From Rhynchopus sp. YZ270_cl-10 (Eukaryota; Euglenozoa; Diplonemea; Diplonemida; Diplonemidae): a stretch of DNA of 64,000 bases. The stretch spans positions 620,001-684,000 of the forward strand of contig OZ037880.1 in NCBI GenBank assembly GCA_964035575.1, written 5' to 3'. Made by a program: the position numbers and the translations under genes. The notes under the pieces are model-generated. The model did not search any database and was not told where the DNA came from. It was given only the letters and a program-made list of their open reading frames with translations. Positions 11,201 to 19,400 of the stretch are shown here, one piece after another (the first letter of the stretch is position 1; each line of letters begins with the position of its first letter).

Positions 11201-13321
11201 TGCGTGGAGGCGAAGCTCATTGAAGGCACGCCCTGCCAACCGTTCATTCGTACGACGTTGCAGGTCTGCCAACACTGCCTTCGTCGGCTTGCGAAGCGCT
11301 GCCACCTCCCTTTCCCTCCTCCGTCCCTCCACAAATCGCTGCCACCTGCGGAACTTATCCCCAGCCACCTTCTGGCAGGTTCTCTTGTACAGCTCGCTGA
11401 TGCTGCCGTCTTTGCGTTTGAACTCATGCGATAAGAGCGCAAGACGCTCCGTCAACGCGCCGATCTTTGTGTTGTGTGCACCCTCCTTCTGCAGCAACGT
11501 CCACGACAGCCATTTTGTGAAGTACCCCTGGGTCAGTGTTTTCGGGAGCGAACCTCCCAACGCGCGAGAGGCGTGTCGTTTGAAGTGCGCCAGGCGTTTC
11601 TCCTGTGGAGAGGCTGCAGCAAAGAGACGCCACTTATGAAAGGCTTGCGACGCAATGAGCGCGCAGGTTCTGTTGAGAAGCGACGCTAGCCCCGTCAGGC
11701 GGGTTCGCTTGCATGCCTTGGCGTGCAGCTTCTCCTTCCGCCGTAAGTCGTCAAACTCTCGACCAGAGTTTTGCTGGACCAATTCAAGCTCCATGATCTG
11801 CTCTTGCGCGGCTTGGAGACGTTGCGTGGCACGTTCCAGACTTCTTCTGTTGTCGCGGTTTTTGCTGTCCCGTGCATAGGTGAGGAGGGCTGTGTAGTAG
11901 GGTCGCATGAAGACAGCGCGGTTGACCTTCCTGAAGCCCTGCATAGCACGCTCCAGGAGGCGGCGGCGTTTGCGTGCATTGCGGTCACCCTGTGCCACGT
12001 CAGAGTCCTCATGCGTCTTGCTCTCCTTCATCCAATGCCGTGTCGCCTGGTTCGCCTCCTCAAGAGCCTCCTCCAAGGCGCGTATGGTGGCGCCATCGTC
12101 ACGCACCTTCTCCTCCAGCATGTCAAGCCTCCCTAGTTTCCGCACCTTCGCTTCTTGGTCATCAAACTTCGCCTTCATCGCCTTCAGATCAGCCCGCAGC
12201 TCGCCAATCACATTCCGAAGGTTCTCCATCTCCCTGGTGCTCTCGTCTGCAGGCGCCATCTTGTCGAGAATGTGTCGGAGTCGTGTGTTGTCGCGACGCA
12301 CCTCATCGCGCTCCGCCTCAGCCTGGTTGAGCCATCTCTGCAGCGACTGTGTCTCCTCTCTCTGGCGTGGGGGGCTGGTCTTGCGCGATGACGTTGTCGC
12401 GACGTCGTCAAGAGGCAGTGGTGTCTTGATGGGCTCCACCTCCTCCGTCGGGATCGCAACAGTGATGATCGTTGTGTTGTCGCGCTGCTGTGGTGTGGTG
12501 AGGCGGCGCTGTGGTGTGTCCGCACTGCGCAGGGCAGGCTGCGTGAGGATGCTGCCCCAGGGCTGGTGGTGCGGGGTGAGCTCTGCCGGTGGTGGTGGCG
12601 AGGTGCGTGCAGATGCTTGCACGCTCTGCTTCTGCGGCTGCGTCACCACTGCCACGGGCCCTACTGTACGCACCCTCTCGGTTGACGTCACTGCTGCAAA
12701 CTGTGTCACCACCATCTCACGTTCACGCTCCCTTTCACGCTCACGCTCCCTTTCACGTTCGCGCTCACGCTCACGTTCCCTTTCACGCTCATGTTCACGT
12801 TCGCGCTCACGTTCCCTCTCACGTTCACGTTCACGCTCGCGCTCAGCATGGTGCTCCCTCGGTGACCTCTCCCTAGGAGACACTGGGCTCTTCTGTAGAA
12901 TCTGTTGCAACTGCGAAGGCATCTGTGTGCGGTGTGCCTCAGAAAGAATCTGCTGCAGTGGAGAGTGCGGCACAATAGTGGTGATATGCGACGCAGGCGA
13001 CACCTGCCGCGGTGTACGGTTCACATCAGAATGTGTGTTCGGTGGAGGTGACTGCGTGCCCGTTGCATGCATCCGCTCCTCGTACTGCTGACTGTTCTCA
13101 CCTGAAGCCGCAGTCGTGCTTCGCCCCACATACCACCCATCAATTTTCCCCCCATGTCGTATCGGTGAAATGGCACGCACAGAAGAGCTCTGTGACTGCC
13201 ATGTGTCAACGAGTTCTGCAGCAGCCCAAGGCATGCTGCCCTCTGGAGGTTGATGGGTGTGGGTTGCGGAGGGGGGGTTTAAAGGGCAGGGCAGGTGGTA
13301 AAAATTCACAAAAGGGATCAT
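5270..13321 (-). CDS. Giant SFI1-like centrin-binding-repeat, coiled-coil and PDZ protein
   Basis: A single uninterrupted ORF of 2,683 residues. Residues 1-450 are disordered, with an Arg-Glu alternating tract (about 158-203). From about 450 to 1630 come some 20 repeats built around an aromatic/Trp core followed by basic residues (FHKWRRFV, YYRKWETFAK, RNAWDSLVRNV). This matches the SFI1-type helix that binds centrin in centrosomes and basal bodies. The later repeats have a clear 37-residue period. From about 1655 to 2350 there is long heptad-like coiled coil. A PDZ-like domain lies near 2460-2548 (GVVRVV, then REDDLILSVNGLPT and VAFRRAV), followed by a Ser/Pro tail. Known SFI1-repeat proteins scaffold microtubule-organising structures; that role is inferred here. 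The PDZ fusion is unusual. The start could be the in-frame ATG at 13234 (MPWAAAELV) instead, because the preceding 29 residues look like leader. The stop-to-start gap to the upstream kinesin is only 84 or 171 bp. Confidence 0.88.
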   Translation of the reverse strand: MIPFVNFYHLPCPLNPPSATHTHQPPEGSMPWAAAELVDTWQSQSSSVRAISPIRHGGKIDGWYVGRSTTAASGENSQQYEERMHATGTQSPPPNTHSDVNRTPRQVSPASHITTIVPHSPLQQILSEAHRTQMPSQLQQILQKSPVSPRERSPREHHAEREREREREREREREREHEREREREREREREREREREREREREMVVTQFAAVTSTERVRTVGPVAVVTQPQKQSVQASARTSPPPPAELTPHHQPWGSILTQPALRSADTPQRRLTTPQQRDNTTIITVAIPTEEVEPIKTPLPLDDVATTSSRKTSPPRQREETQSLQRWLNQAEAERDEVRRDNTRLRHILDKMAPADESTREMENLRNVIGELRADLKAMKAKFDDQEAKVRKLGRLDMLEEKVRDDGATIRALEEALEEANQATRHWMKESKTHEDSDVAQGDRNARKRRRLLERAMQGFRKVNRAVFMRPYYTALLTYARDSKNRDNRRSLERATQRLQAAQEQIMELELVQQNSGREFDDLRRKEKLHAKACKRTRLTGLASLLNRTCALIASQAFHKWRLFAAASPQEKRLAHFKRHASRALGGSLPKTLTQGYFTKWLSWTLLQKEGAHNTKIGALTERLALLSHEFKRKDGSISELYKRTCQKVAGDKFRRWQRFVEGRRREREVAALRKPTKAVLADLQRRTNERLAGRAFNELRLHAMKARGEDAERLVDSAADKLKILQDEAEATLQAHLNSYKTPVTRQQVTSIYSHTCSRIALRFYAKWRAFTALRRALHMQRLNGIGKQTAIEGLESAHTRSLLLGYYRKWETFAKLQSHMREFEDAHKKAIDICNEEKARRRQAEQRARDLEEELNRRKPNMHAMDDMKARGLREHAHDRFRKWMHFMYSKRAERKKGPSHALMRDLFARTLAQIMRRRYEKWQLWALHQRKHHADTQGKERLQEEISDLLRKRADIEQYIEDELAKRANIQARDVKRSLAYLQDTVQNGTLGRYYHKLAEHARTTRTLRAQRELAEQLFYNFSEKSAKNLSIQNARILAKRYYDRLAVYAKLRRKQARMRDIADCLSLTTERTTMRRSFLWWRQSVDVAKEKKRARKEHVAALLGSLTCRGMATIAFHKWRRFVIERGMEHNQTQNMRRVMFHTLLRRTMRGVVFAAYTKWRRWYDARVQGARKALHLLRNTEQACAMRCYAALGAKVKHAQRRRTQADTAKTLYFLTVQGLMQRTYRQLQMNRFINAAKNQRGLTAMKSAQALLASTTRGTLRAYYFAWLQHVALKAQRAASARNIARGLLSLTDSGLRRNAWDSLMQMVRNKRQRSSNAERVARELLSGTERGMRRNAWDSLVRNVLAKKQRQANAERIAREMMSATDRGLRRNAWDALQRYAVQRQQRSAQAERVARSLLSLTERGTRRNAYDALAGYAAHKHRRRTHAQNVSRQLLSLTERGTRRNAYDALAGYAAHKHRRREHAQNISRQLLSLTQRGTRQNSYDAWERLVWNKRQRKANAQRMARELASLTDRGLMKNTWDTWTRYTTFKRYRKDRRALAKALLDTSESRSQELTRSKAFNILRAHAVLAKQRRVQEALVQKKLALLEDGDARRSVARTYRLLNAWMLYSKFHHSCEAFEEEQGRAHSGVLRMTRKSDTHEQEADALRKEVTSLSDAVQDLRTRNTALSSKNSQLETKVAKLSAVPTTPAPTPTPHPSASGHNIALFEATTDMPSIMPSRQNTMPLTIDDSEETQALRDQLAAEQAKTDKLANDLRTKEQHCDDLSAEQAHMVNELSRVKRDTNGLREENGRLKAQNNKLVDDIDMKHVASEDEEDTQRLHDELQKASREAEDARKEQKELAQQLRNAERSEASLREDLRDAEEEDKRLQERLKDYKQKVAKLQDAQDKAAHRPDDDQRYLDTIFDLETENSRLRDEVFEHNKQNNNTTSDALQGENDTMRHQLSRLREENQKLKHDTPSSDPMMRELAAENRSLREEAAEAAALRDAAADMRDENAALKAHNAELRNAVTESSQDAPSAKQLRESRAEQLRLESKLRIQEREAVAQSNTIERLQSELIATSGHDNDAGIAAELDRMRHSNNTLQEEIEALRRQRTESIDGTSNEGRQYAQIETSGMPGGYAELTQADLENTQHSQGWDDGPETPLEDTAKALRQARQDNAVMADDRNALVQELKAARMENSAVIQRVGDAQRRGDLLSAQVDGLQEENDALRNDIERNTHTRGDAETPDQALLAELTSQLREKDVLIERLRHEVAELRRLLHDKTAQLDSLRPLLLRMKGEEQDQQDKEEQNGGGGGGGGAPNALLSRALTAEEELSNTQSALQKKQKLANRLEKEKLALEDRVRVLEDDYTDLAANVTQSRSSHGYSTPRRSGGGGGGGTPSSNTTRSPPRSSARSPPRHPQARRHESPKRVAQSSPSRHSVRSISPTTNSRHTLRAHERHEDDVNFGLDVTDAVHISGQLKGSIPYGVVRVVSAQHPAAPTVREDDLILSVNGLPTLTVVAFRRAVQTCQPGRTVRLQVRRRVGSTVKDTELAFTPLERQEGERRGGGVNRVVVKDRLGISEHIPTVGGGPLIVDRDEYVAPRGRHAARPILPLNVNPLSVFKKGRHAVTPEPLGSRSPSSSPRAARSHSAHSSPASTPSRGPRNPPHSLSPLHARAHSLSHGMNIFT
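8800..9430 (-). repeat. Tandem 111-bp (37-residue) coding repeats within the SFI1-like domain
   Basis: Consecutive units read LLSLTERGTRRNAYDALAGY and close variants, with a spacing of 37 residues. The two units covering about 8870-9100 are almost identical at DNA level (for example gggagaggagctgtcgcgag occurs in both), whereas outer units have diverged to RRNAWDSL and RQNSYDAW forms. This is recent local expansion inside an older repeat domain. Confidence 0.85.
12716..12845 (-). repeat. Low-complexity Arg-Glu coding tract
   Basis: An imperfect 6-bp repeat (cgctca/cgttcc/ctttca variants on the plus strand) encodes about 45 residues of almost pure alternating Arg-Glu, with one His-Glu interruption. 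It is likely prone to length change by slippage. Charged R-E tracts form single alpha helices or disordered segments. Confidence 0.9.
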
Positions 13322-13405
13322 ATTCTATCATACAAAAGGCTTCGGGGAAAGCGGTGAACTATTTAAAGCCAACAAGGCTTTTTCAAAAAAAAATAATTAC
13401 GAATT

Positions 13406-16400
13406 TTACGAATTGCGGACAGGGGTGGTCCCTTTACTCTCCGGCGCTGAAAATGCAAAGCGGGGAGTGTGTGCTGCTGACAGTGCGGGGGGCGGGTTGA
13501 CGCGCTTCTCGGGGCTGGGCTCTGTGACTATGAGGGCGGGCGAGGCTGCAACAACCGCCATTGTCTCCCCTGCCTTCGCCGAGTAGGCGTGTATCGTATC
13601 CGCAAGCGCCTTGCGCGTTAACGACAGACGTTCATGGCGTGACAGCAGAATCTCCTCTATAGCTAGCTCAGGTGACGCCACGTTCTCCACATTCTCCGTT
13701 GGACGTGGTACCTCTTGCGATACGCATTCCTGCTCCAGGTCTGCCACATCCTCTGGCTGCAGCGGGCGAACATACGCACGCTTCTTTAGCTCTGCAAAAC
13801 CACGTCTCCGGAGCACCAACTCCTTCCACACCACCTCATGCCGCTCTTGGCACTGCGCAAACCCCTCCCGCACGTCTGCCTCATATGTGTTCACGATGCC
13901 GAGAATCTCTGCCTCCCTTGCTGCGAAGGTTGCTGCATCCGTTCCACGCAGTTCACGCTCCTGCTGCAGCTCATACCGCACTAAGGAGACCTCCCCTTCG
14001 AGCGTCGCAGACACTGCACTCACCTCCTTCAACGTCTCCTCTAAGACACGCGCCTTTGTGGCGCAGAAGTCGTAGTCCTCTGCAGACGCGCCTATGCCCT
14101 TCTGCTTTGCTTCTTTGAGCTCGACAGAGTCTGCCTCTAGCTGCGGCAGGCGTGCCAACGCGCTTTCGAGCTCTGTGATGTAGACGTCAACGTCGCCGTC
14201 ACCTTCGATGCCCAACCCATCTAGGCAGGCCTGCAACTTTTGGTACCGCATCTCAAAATCCTTGAGGTCGTCAAGCTGCTCCTCGAGCATCCCTTTCATC
14301 TCCTCTTGAAACTCCACGTCTGCCTTCGCCTCCTCCAGCTCCTCCTGAAGCGACGCTACGTCGGAAGGATACTGCGGCTCTTCAGGCGCGCTTTGCTGTA
14401 GGTCGTGGATCTCCGCCAAAGCCTGTTCAAGCTCCTCCTGGAGATGTTCTGCGAAAGCGGCGGGCACAACCGACTCACGAAGCGCTTTGATCTCGTCCTC
14501 TGCAAGGGAGAGGCGGTGGAGCGCTTCGGTCTTCTCTGCGTCAATGTATTCTACCTTTGCCTGCAGCTCTGCTGAGGCAGGGATGAGGGGCTCCTGCGAT
14601 TCAAAAGGGGTTTTCCATTCGGAAAAGGCTTCGTTGGCACTGCGGGTGTCGCTCAGCGACTTAATCGATTCGTAGGAAGACAGCACCGCCTTGGCTGTCT
14701 CCGCCAGCAACGCAGACATCTGCTGCTGCAGCGCCTCCTGCCTCTCCTTCACCTCCTCCTGTGTCTGCGGCTCTGGTGGTTGAAGGCGCAGCTCCAGGAG
14801 GACCTTTCTGCACTGTGACACCTTGCTGTCCACTACCTTGAGTGATTGGAGTGGTTCTGGGCCAGTGTATCCTACGCGTACAGTGCCAGTCAATGCTATG
14901 GCGCCGTTGCCGTTGCCGCTGGCGCCCAGCTGCTGGGAGCCTTCCCCAAGGCCGACGACGGCAGCAGGGAAGCGTTCGTCAAAGCCGCGTTCGTCGACGT
15001 CGCGTAGGGAGTGCTCCTCCACAAGACGGCGGATGTTGTGTTTAAGCGTCTCGCGCTCCATCGAGACGTCCTTCAAAGTGTGTGAGTCAGTCTCCTTCGC
15101 ACGCCGTGCCAGCTCTAGCTGCGACTGTAGTTCAATGATCTGCTCCTCCTCCCAAGTAGTGCCGCCCGCACGCCGACGCTCCTCCTCTGCTTTCATCTGC
15201 TTTTTGAAGGCATCAAACTCTGTCGTCTTCGCCTGCAGTTTAGACTCTAGGGAAAAGGCGTTGTTCTTCGCCTGGTCTGCAATGGCGCGGTGCTCCTGGT
15301 TCTCCATCTGTAGTGCCTTCTTGTCTGCCTTGAGCAGGGCAATCTCTTTGAAGCGCTGTGCACGGTCGTCCAGCAGGTCTGCGATGCGCACCTCAAGCGA
15401 TTTGATGTCGCGCTTGAGAGCGAGCAGGGCGGTGCTGTTGGGGTCGTTCCCGTCCTCTGCCTTGAGGCTGCTGAGACGCAGTTTGGAGTTCTCCTCGCGC
15501 AGGCGGACGTTTGCGTTCTTCAGCTCGTACGCCTCTTGGTGAAGAAACTTGTTGTCCGCCTTCGTCGACTCCAACGTGCTTGACGATGCAGACAGGCCCT
15601 GCCGCACAACGTTGCAGTCCGCCGCCGTCTTCGTGATCTCTTGTACTAGACGCTCGTTCTCGTACTCCAGCTGCGCCTTCGTCTTCTGGAAGTCCGTACG
15701 CAGGTCGAGCAACGCCTTCTGCAGACGTTCGTTGTCCGCCTCAAGCGTGTCTTTGTACACCGCCACCACTGCGGCGTGCTCGGAGCGGAGCTTCTCCTTC
15801 TCCTGTAAAAGAGTTTGTGAAGAACGCACACCTTAGATGGATGTGTGGGTAGGGTGGGGAGGGTGTCCGAAGGTGCAAAACGTTTGGGTAGAGCAGAGGG
15901 GTGGTGGTGTACCTTGTTGAGCTCCTCGCTGAGTGCCGTCTTCTTTTGCGTGAAGTCGCGCTCGAGGCGTGCCACCTCCTCTAGGCGCAGCTTCTCGTCG
16001 TCTTCGTAGCGGCGCTTCTCTGCGGCCACCTTCTGCAGCTCTTCATCCTTCTCCTGCAGCTGCTGGTCGCGCTGCTTGAGCTTCTTGTTGCGTTGGCTGT
16101 CAATGCTTAGTGCCACACCACGTGTCCATTTCCCCATAATGTCTGCCGCACGCTGGGTGCGTGCACGGTGTTCCGCCTCCTCATTCGCCTTCTTCTGCTG
16201 AAGGACCAACTCCTCCGACGCACGCTGCATCTTCTTCTCGGTCTCCTTGATGACCTCTTCACGCTCCTCCATCTGCTTCGACAGCTTGTCATGCTCTTCC
16301 TGTTTTATGTTTGCATATTAGGGGGCTACCCAACCCTAGGGTGTAGGTGTAAGGGGATTGAGTTGAACCAACTGTGGGGGGGAAAACCAAAAAAAAACGA

Positions 16401-19400
16401 AGTTTGTGTGGTGCGTACCATGAGTTGCTTGCGTACGTCCTCCTCTGCCTTGAGCTTCTCGGTGATCTCCTGTACTCGGGCCTCTGCCTGCGGGCTTTGT
16501 GCCTGCCCTTGGGCAGCCTCGACGAGTTGTGCCTTGAGGTTCTCGATCTCTTCGTTTTTCTCACGCAGCATGCGCATGCCTTTGTCTTCGTTGCGTGTCA
16601 CGGTGTTCACGATCTCGCGTGTCTTCAGCGCGTACTTCAACGTCTGCAGCGTCTCCTCAGCATTCGACTCATGAGGGCTCGCTGCCGCTATCATCATCGT
16701 CTTGCTGTTCCCTCCAAACGACTCCGACAGCAGCCACGTTAACGTGCTCTCACGGTACGGCGGGGCCACAGGCTTGTACGGCACACCTTTGTCATGCGAC
16801 TCCTTCATTGCCTTCCCGTTCTCCATCAAAGCCTCAATCACTTTGCGCAGCACAGTCAAAGACTGGTTAATGGCAATACCTGGTAATTTTTTTTTTTGAA
16901 AAGAACCACACCATGACTAAAAGAGTTCAAAAATCTCATCAAAAGTTGCATGAACCATCAGTGCTGGGCCTGAGGGGAGTGGGTGAATACCTTCGGTGAG
17001 TGTGTCGCCCTTGGCACCTGTGCGGTTTGCACGCTCAGACCCAGCGAGATCGACAAGGTTGATGCTCGCGATGGTGTGGACCTGCTTGGCGCGTGGGCCT
17101 TTGACCTTCATGCTTTGGGTGAGCTCGATCTTGAAGATGGCGTGGCTGCGGGAGCTGACTGCGTTCATTTGCGTAGCTTTTGTTGTGCGGTGCGAGAAGC
17201 CGTACGAGATGCGTTCGTTGCAGTCGGCCCAGGAGAACACTTCCTCCTCGGTCAAGCCTTCGACGAATGGCCCACGGTGAGGGTGCAGACGGATGCGCAG
17301 GTCTTTGTACTGACTGTGCTTTGGAGACGAGCCACGCGGCGACGTCGCTGAAGGCGCATTGCTCTCCTCATCATCTGAGTACGAATCCGGCTTGGGCAAG
17401 AGGTCCTTTACCTTTTCGTTGTAGATCTCAAGAAAGCTGACACTAATCTTGTAGGTTGTGCCTGTGTTTTTTGGGTCCTTCCGCTTCTCCTCTGCAGTTG
17501 CGAAGATCTCTTTGCACACACGTGGGATGATGCCTTCGTCCTCGAGCGAGCCTAACATGGAATGTGTCTTGCCGGAGCCTGTCTGCCCGTAGGCTAGCAG
17601 GCAGTTATTGTAGCCTTCGAAGCAGTGCGCGACGCACACTTTGCCGGATTGGTTGTAAACGTACTCTTGGGTGGCGAATTCAACAGCGTCCGTCTGCGCC
17701 TGCGACTCAGGTAGCGACCAAAAGATTTCATCAAACGACATACACTCCTTCACAGCAAAGTCCATCGCAGGGTCCAAAAACTCAAGCCTCGACGCATCCA
17801 AAGGCTGCAGCACACAGCATGGGTTCTCCTCACCTTGGTCACGCGACTCCCGGATCTCCTTTGCTGTGGGGTAGGGATATCCAGAAAAGATTAAAGAAGC
17901 ATCCAGATACACCAAACTAAAGTAAAAAAAGTACAGTCAACACCGGCAGGGTAAAAACTAAGGTGGATTTTCGGACTTCAAAACTCGGAGGGTCTTTGTC
18001 CGATGTTTGTTGTCTTACAGGGGACATTAGTGTGCCGGTGTGCCGGTGTGGGATTTTGAGAAAAAAAAAAAAAAAAAAGAAAAAGGCGGATTTTTGACTT
18101 TTTTTCTGAATTTTATCTCCTCATACAAGGCTACAACCACATCTGTAGCGGTTTCTTATGTGCATGTGACCCCACCACAAAGACCAATCGGTCCGTTCAA
18201 TCAGAAATAGATGTTCGCAACTCTCATAAAAAAGTAGCGTACCGTGCGCCTGCGGCGCAGCTAAAAATGACGAGCGGTAGCCCACAGCTCTACCCTATGC
18301 CATAGTCACAGCTACCTTTACCATAGTTTGGCTATAAAAGCGTGCGATTTTATGTCACAATTTTTGAAATGTTGCGTACCGTGGCTTCGCCAGAAAAGTT
18401 TTGATGTCATATATGGCAGTGCTACCAACGCGACAAGTCGCGCGCGACACGCGACAAACCACCCGCGACAGCGCGACAAAATGAGTTGTCGCAAAAATCG
18501 AAAAATTTTTTTTTCCATTTTGAGACACTTTTTTTTTTTTTTTTGTTAGGAAAAATCGCGTTTTTTCCGGGTACTTAGCAAAATTTTGGTCAAAAAATGA
18601 TGGCTTTTGCTTACGTCGCTACTGTACCGTCTGCGATGGTTTTTTCTGGATTTTTTTTTTTGGATTTTTTTTTCCAAAATCGCCCACACCCAAAAAAAAA
18701 AAATTTTTTTTTTTTTGGTGAAAATTTTTGTGATGTCGAAAAAAAAAATTTTTTTTGGGCGCGACAGCGCGACAAGTGGCACTTTGTCGCGCGACTAGAA
18801 TCTCTTGTCGCGTTGGTAGCACTGTATATGGTCAGACAAGGGCGCGGAGGGGAAAGAGTTGTGGAGGTCTCTGCCAAAAATGCGTGGGGAAAAAAAAATT
18901 GCCTCACACCGGCTTTTTTGGCTCACACCGGCTTTTTTTTCAAAATCTCAAACTACCAATGTCCCCTGTTCACGGTGGCCCTTACGAACCCTCAGGGTAC
19001 GTTCGTAGCGGGGTACCCCGCTACGAACCCTAGGGTTCGTAATGGGGTACCCCGCGGGGTACCCCATTACGGGGTTGGGTTCGTAACGGGGTACCCCGCA
19101 CGGACCCTAGGGTTCGTAGCGGGGTACCCCGCTACGTACCCCCCGACGAACCCTTGACTCTGGCACTAGGGCACCCCAGGTACACAGGTACACAGGTACA
19201 CAGGTACACAGGTACACAGGTACACAGGTACACAGGTACAGGTACACAGGCGTTCCTTGCCCTTGTGAGCTTTAAGGACGTCCCGCTCTTGCAGCTGTAT
19301 TTTGTGGCGTGCCTGGCCGTCTTCACGAGGGATGTCTCTTTCCTCCCACAATAATCTGAGCGTGGGGTCTGAAGAAGATAAGAAGACGAGGCTGATGCGG

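Noticed and set aside
17864-17915. Kinesin start at the ATG at 17915 (MVYLDASLIF...)
   Set aside because: That stretch reads across a good acceptor (CCCCACAG) and lacks the conserved VFLRIRPFN strand, which is found in frame in the exon at 21104-21167.
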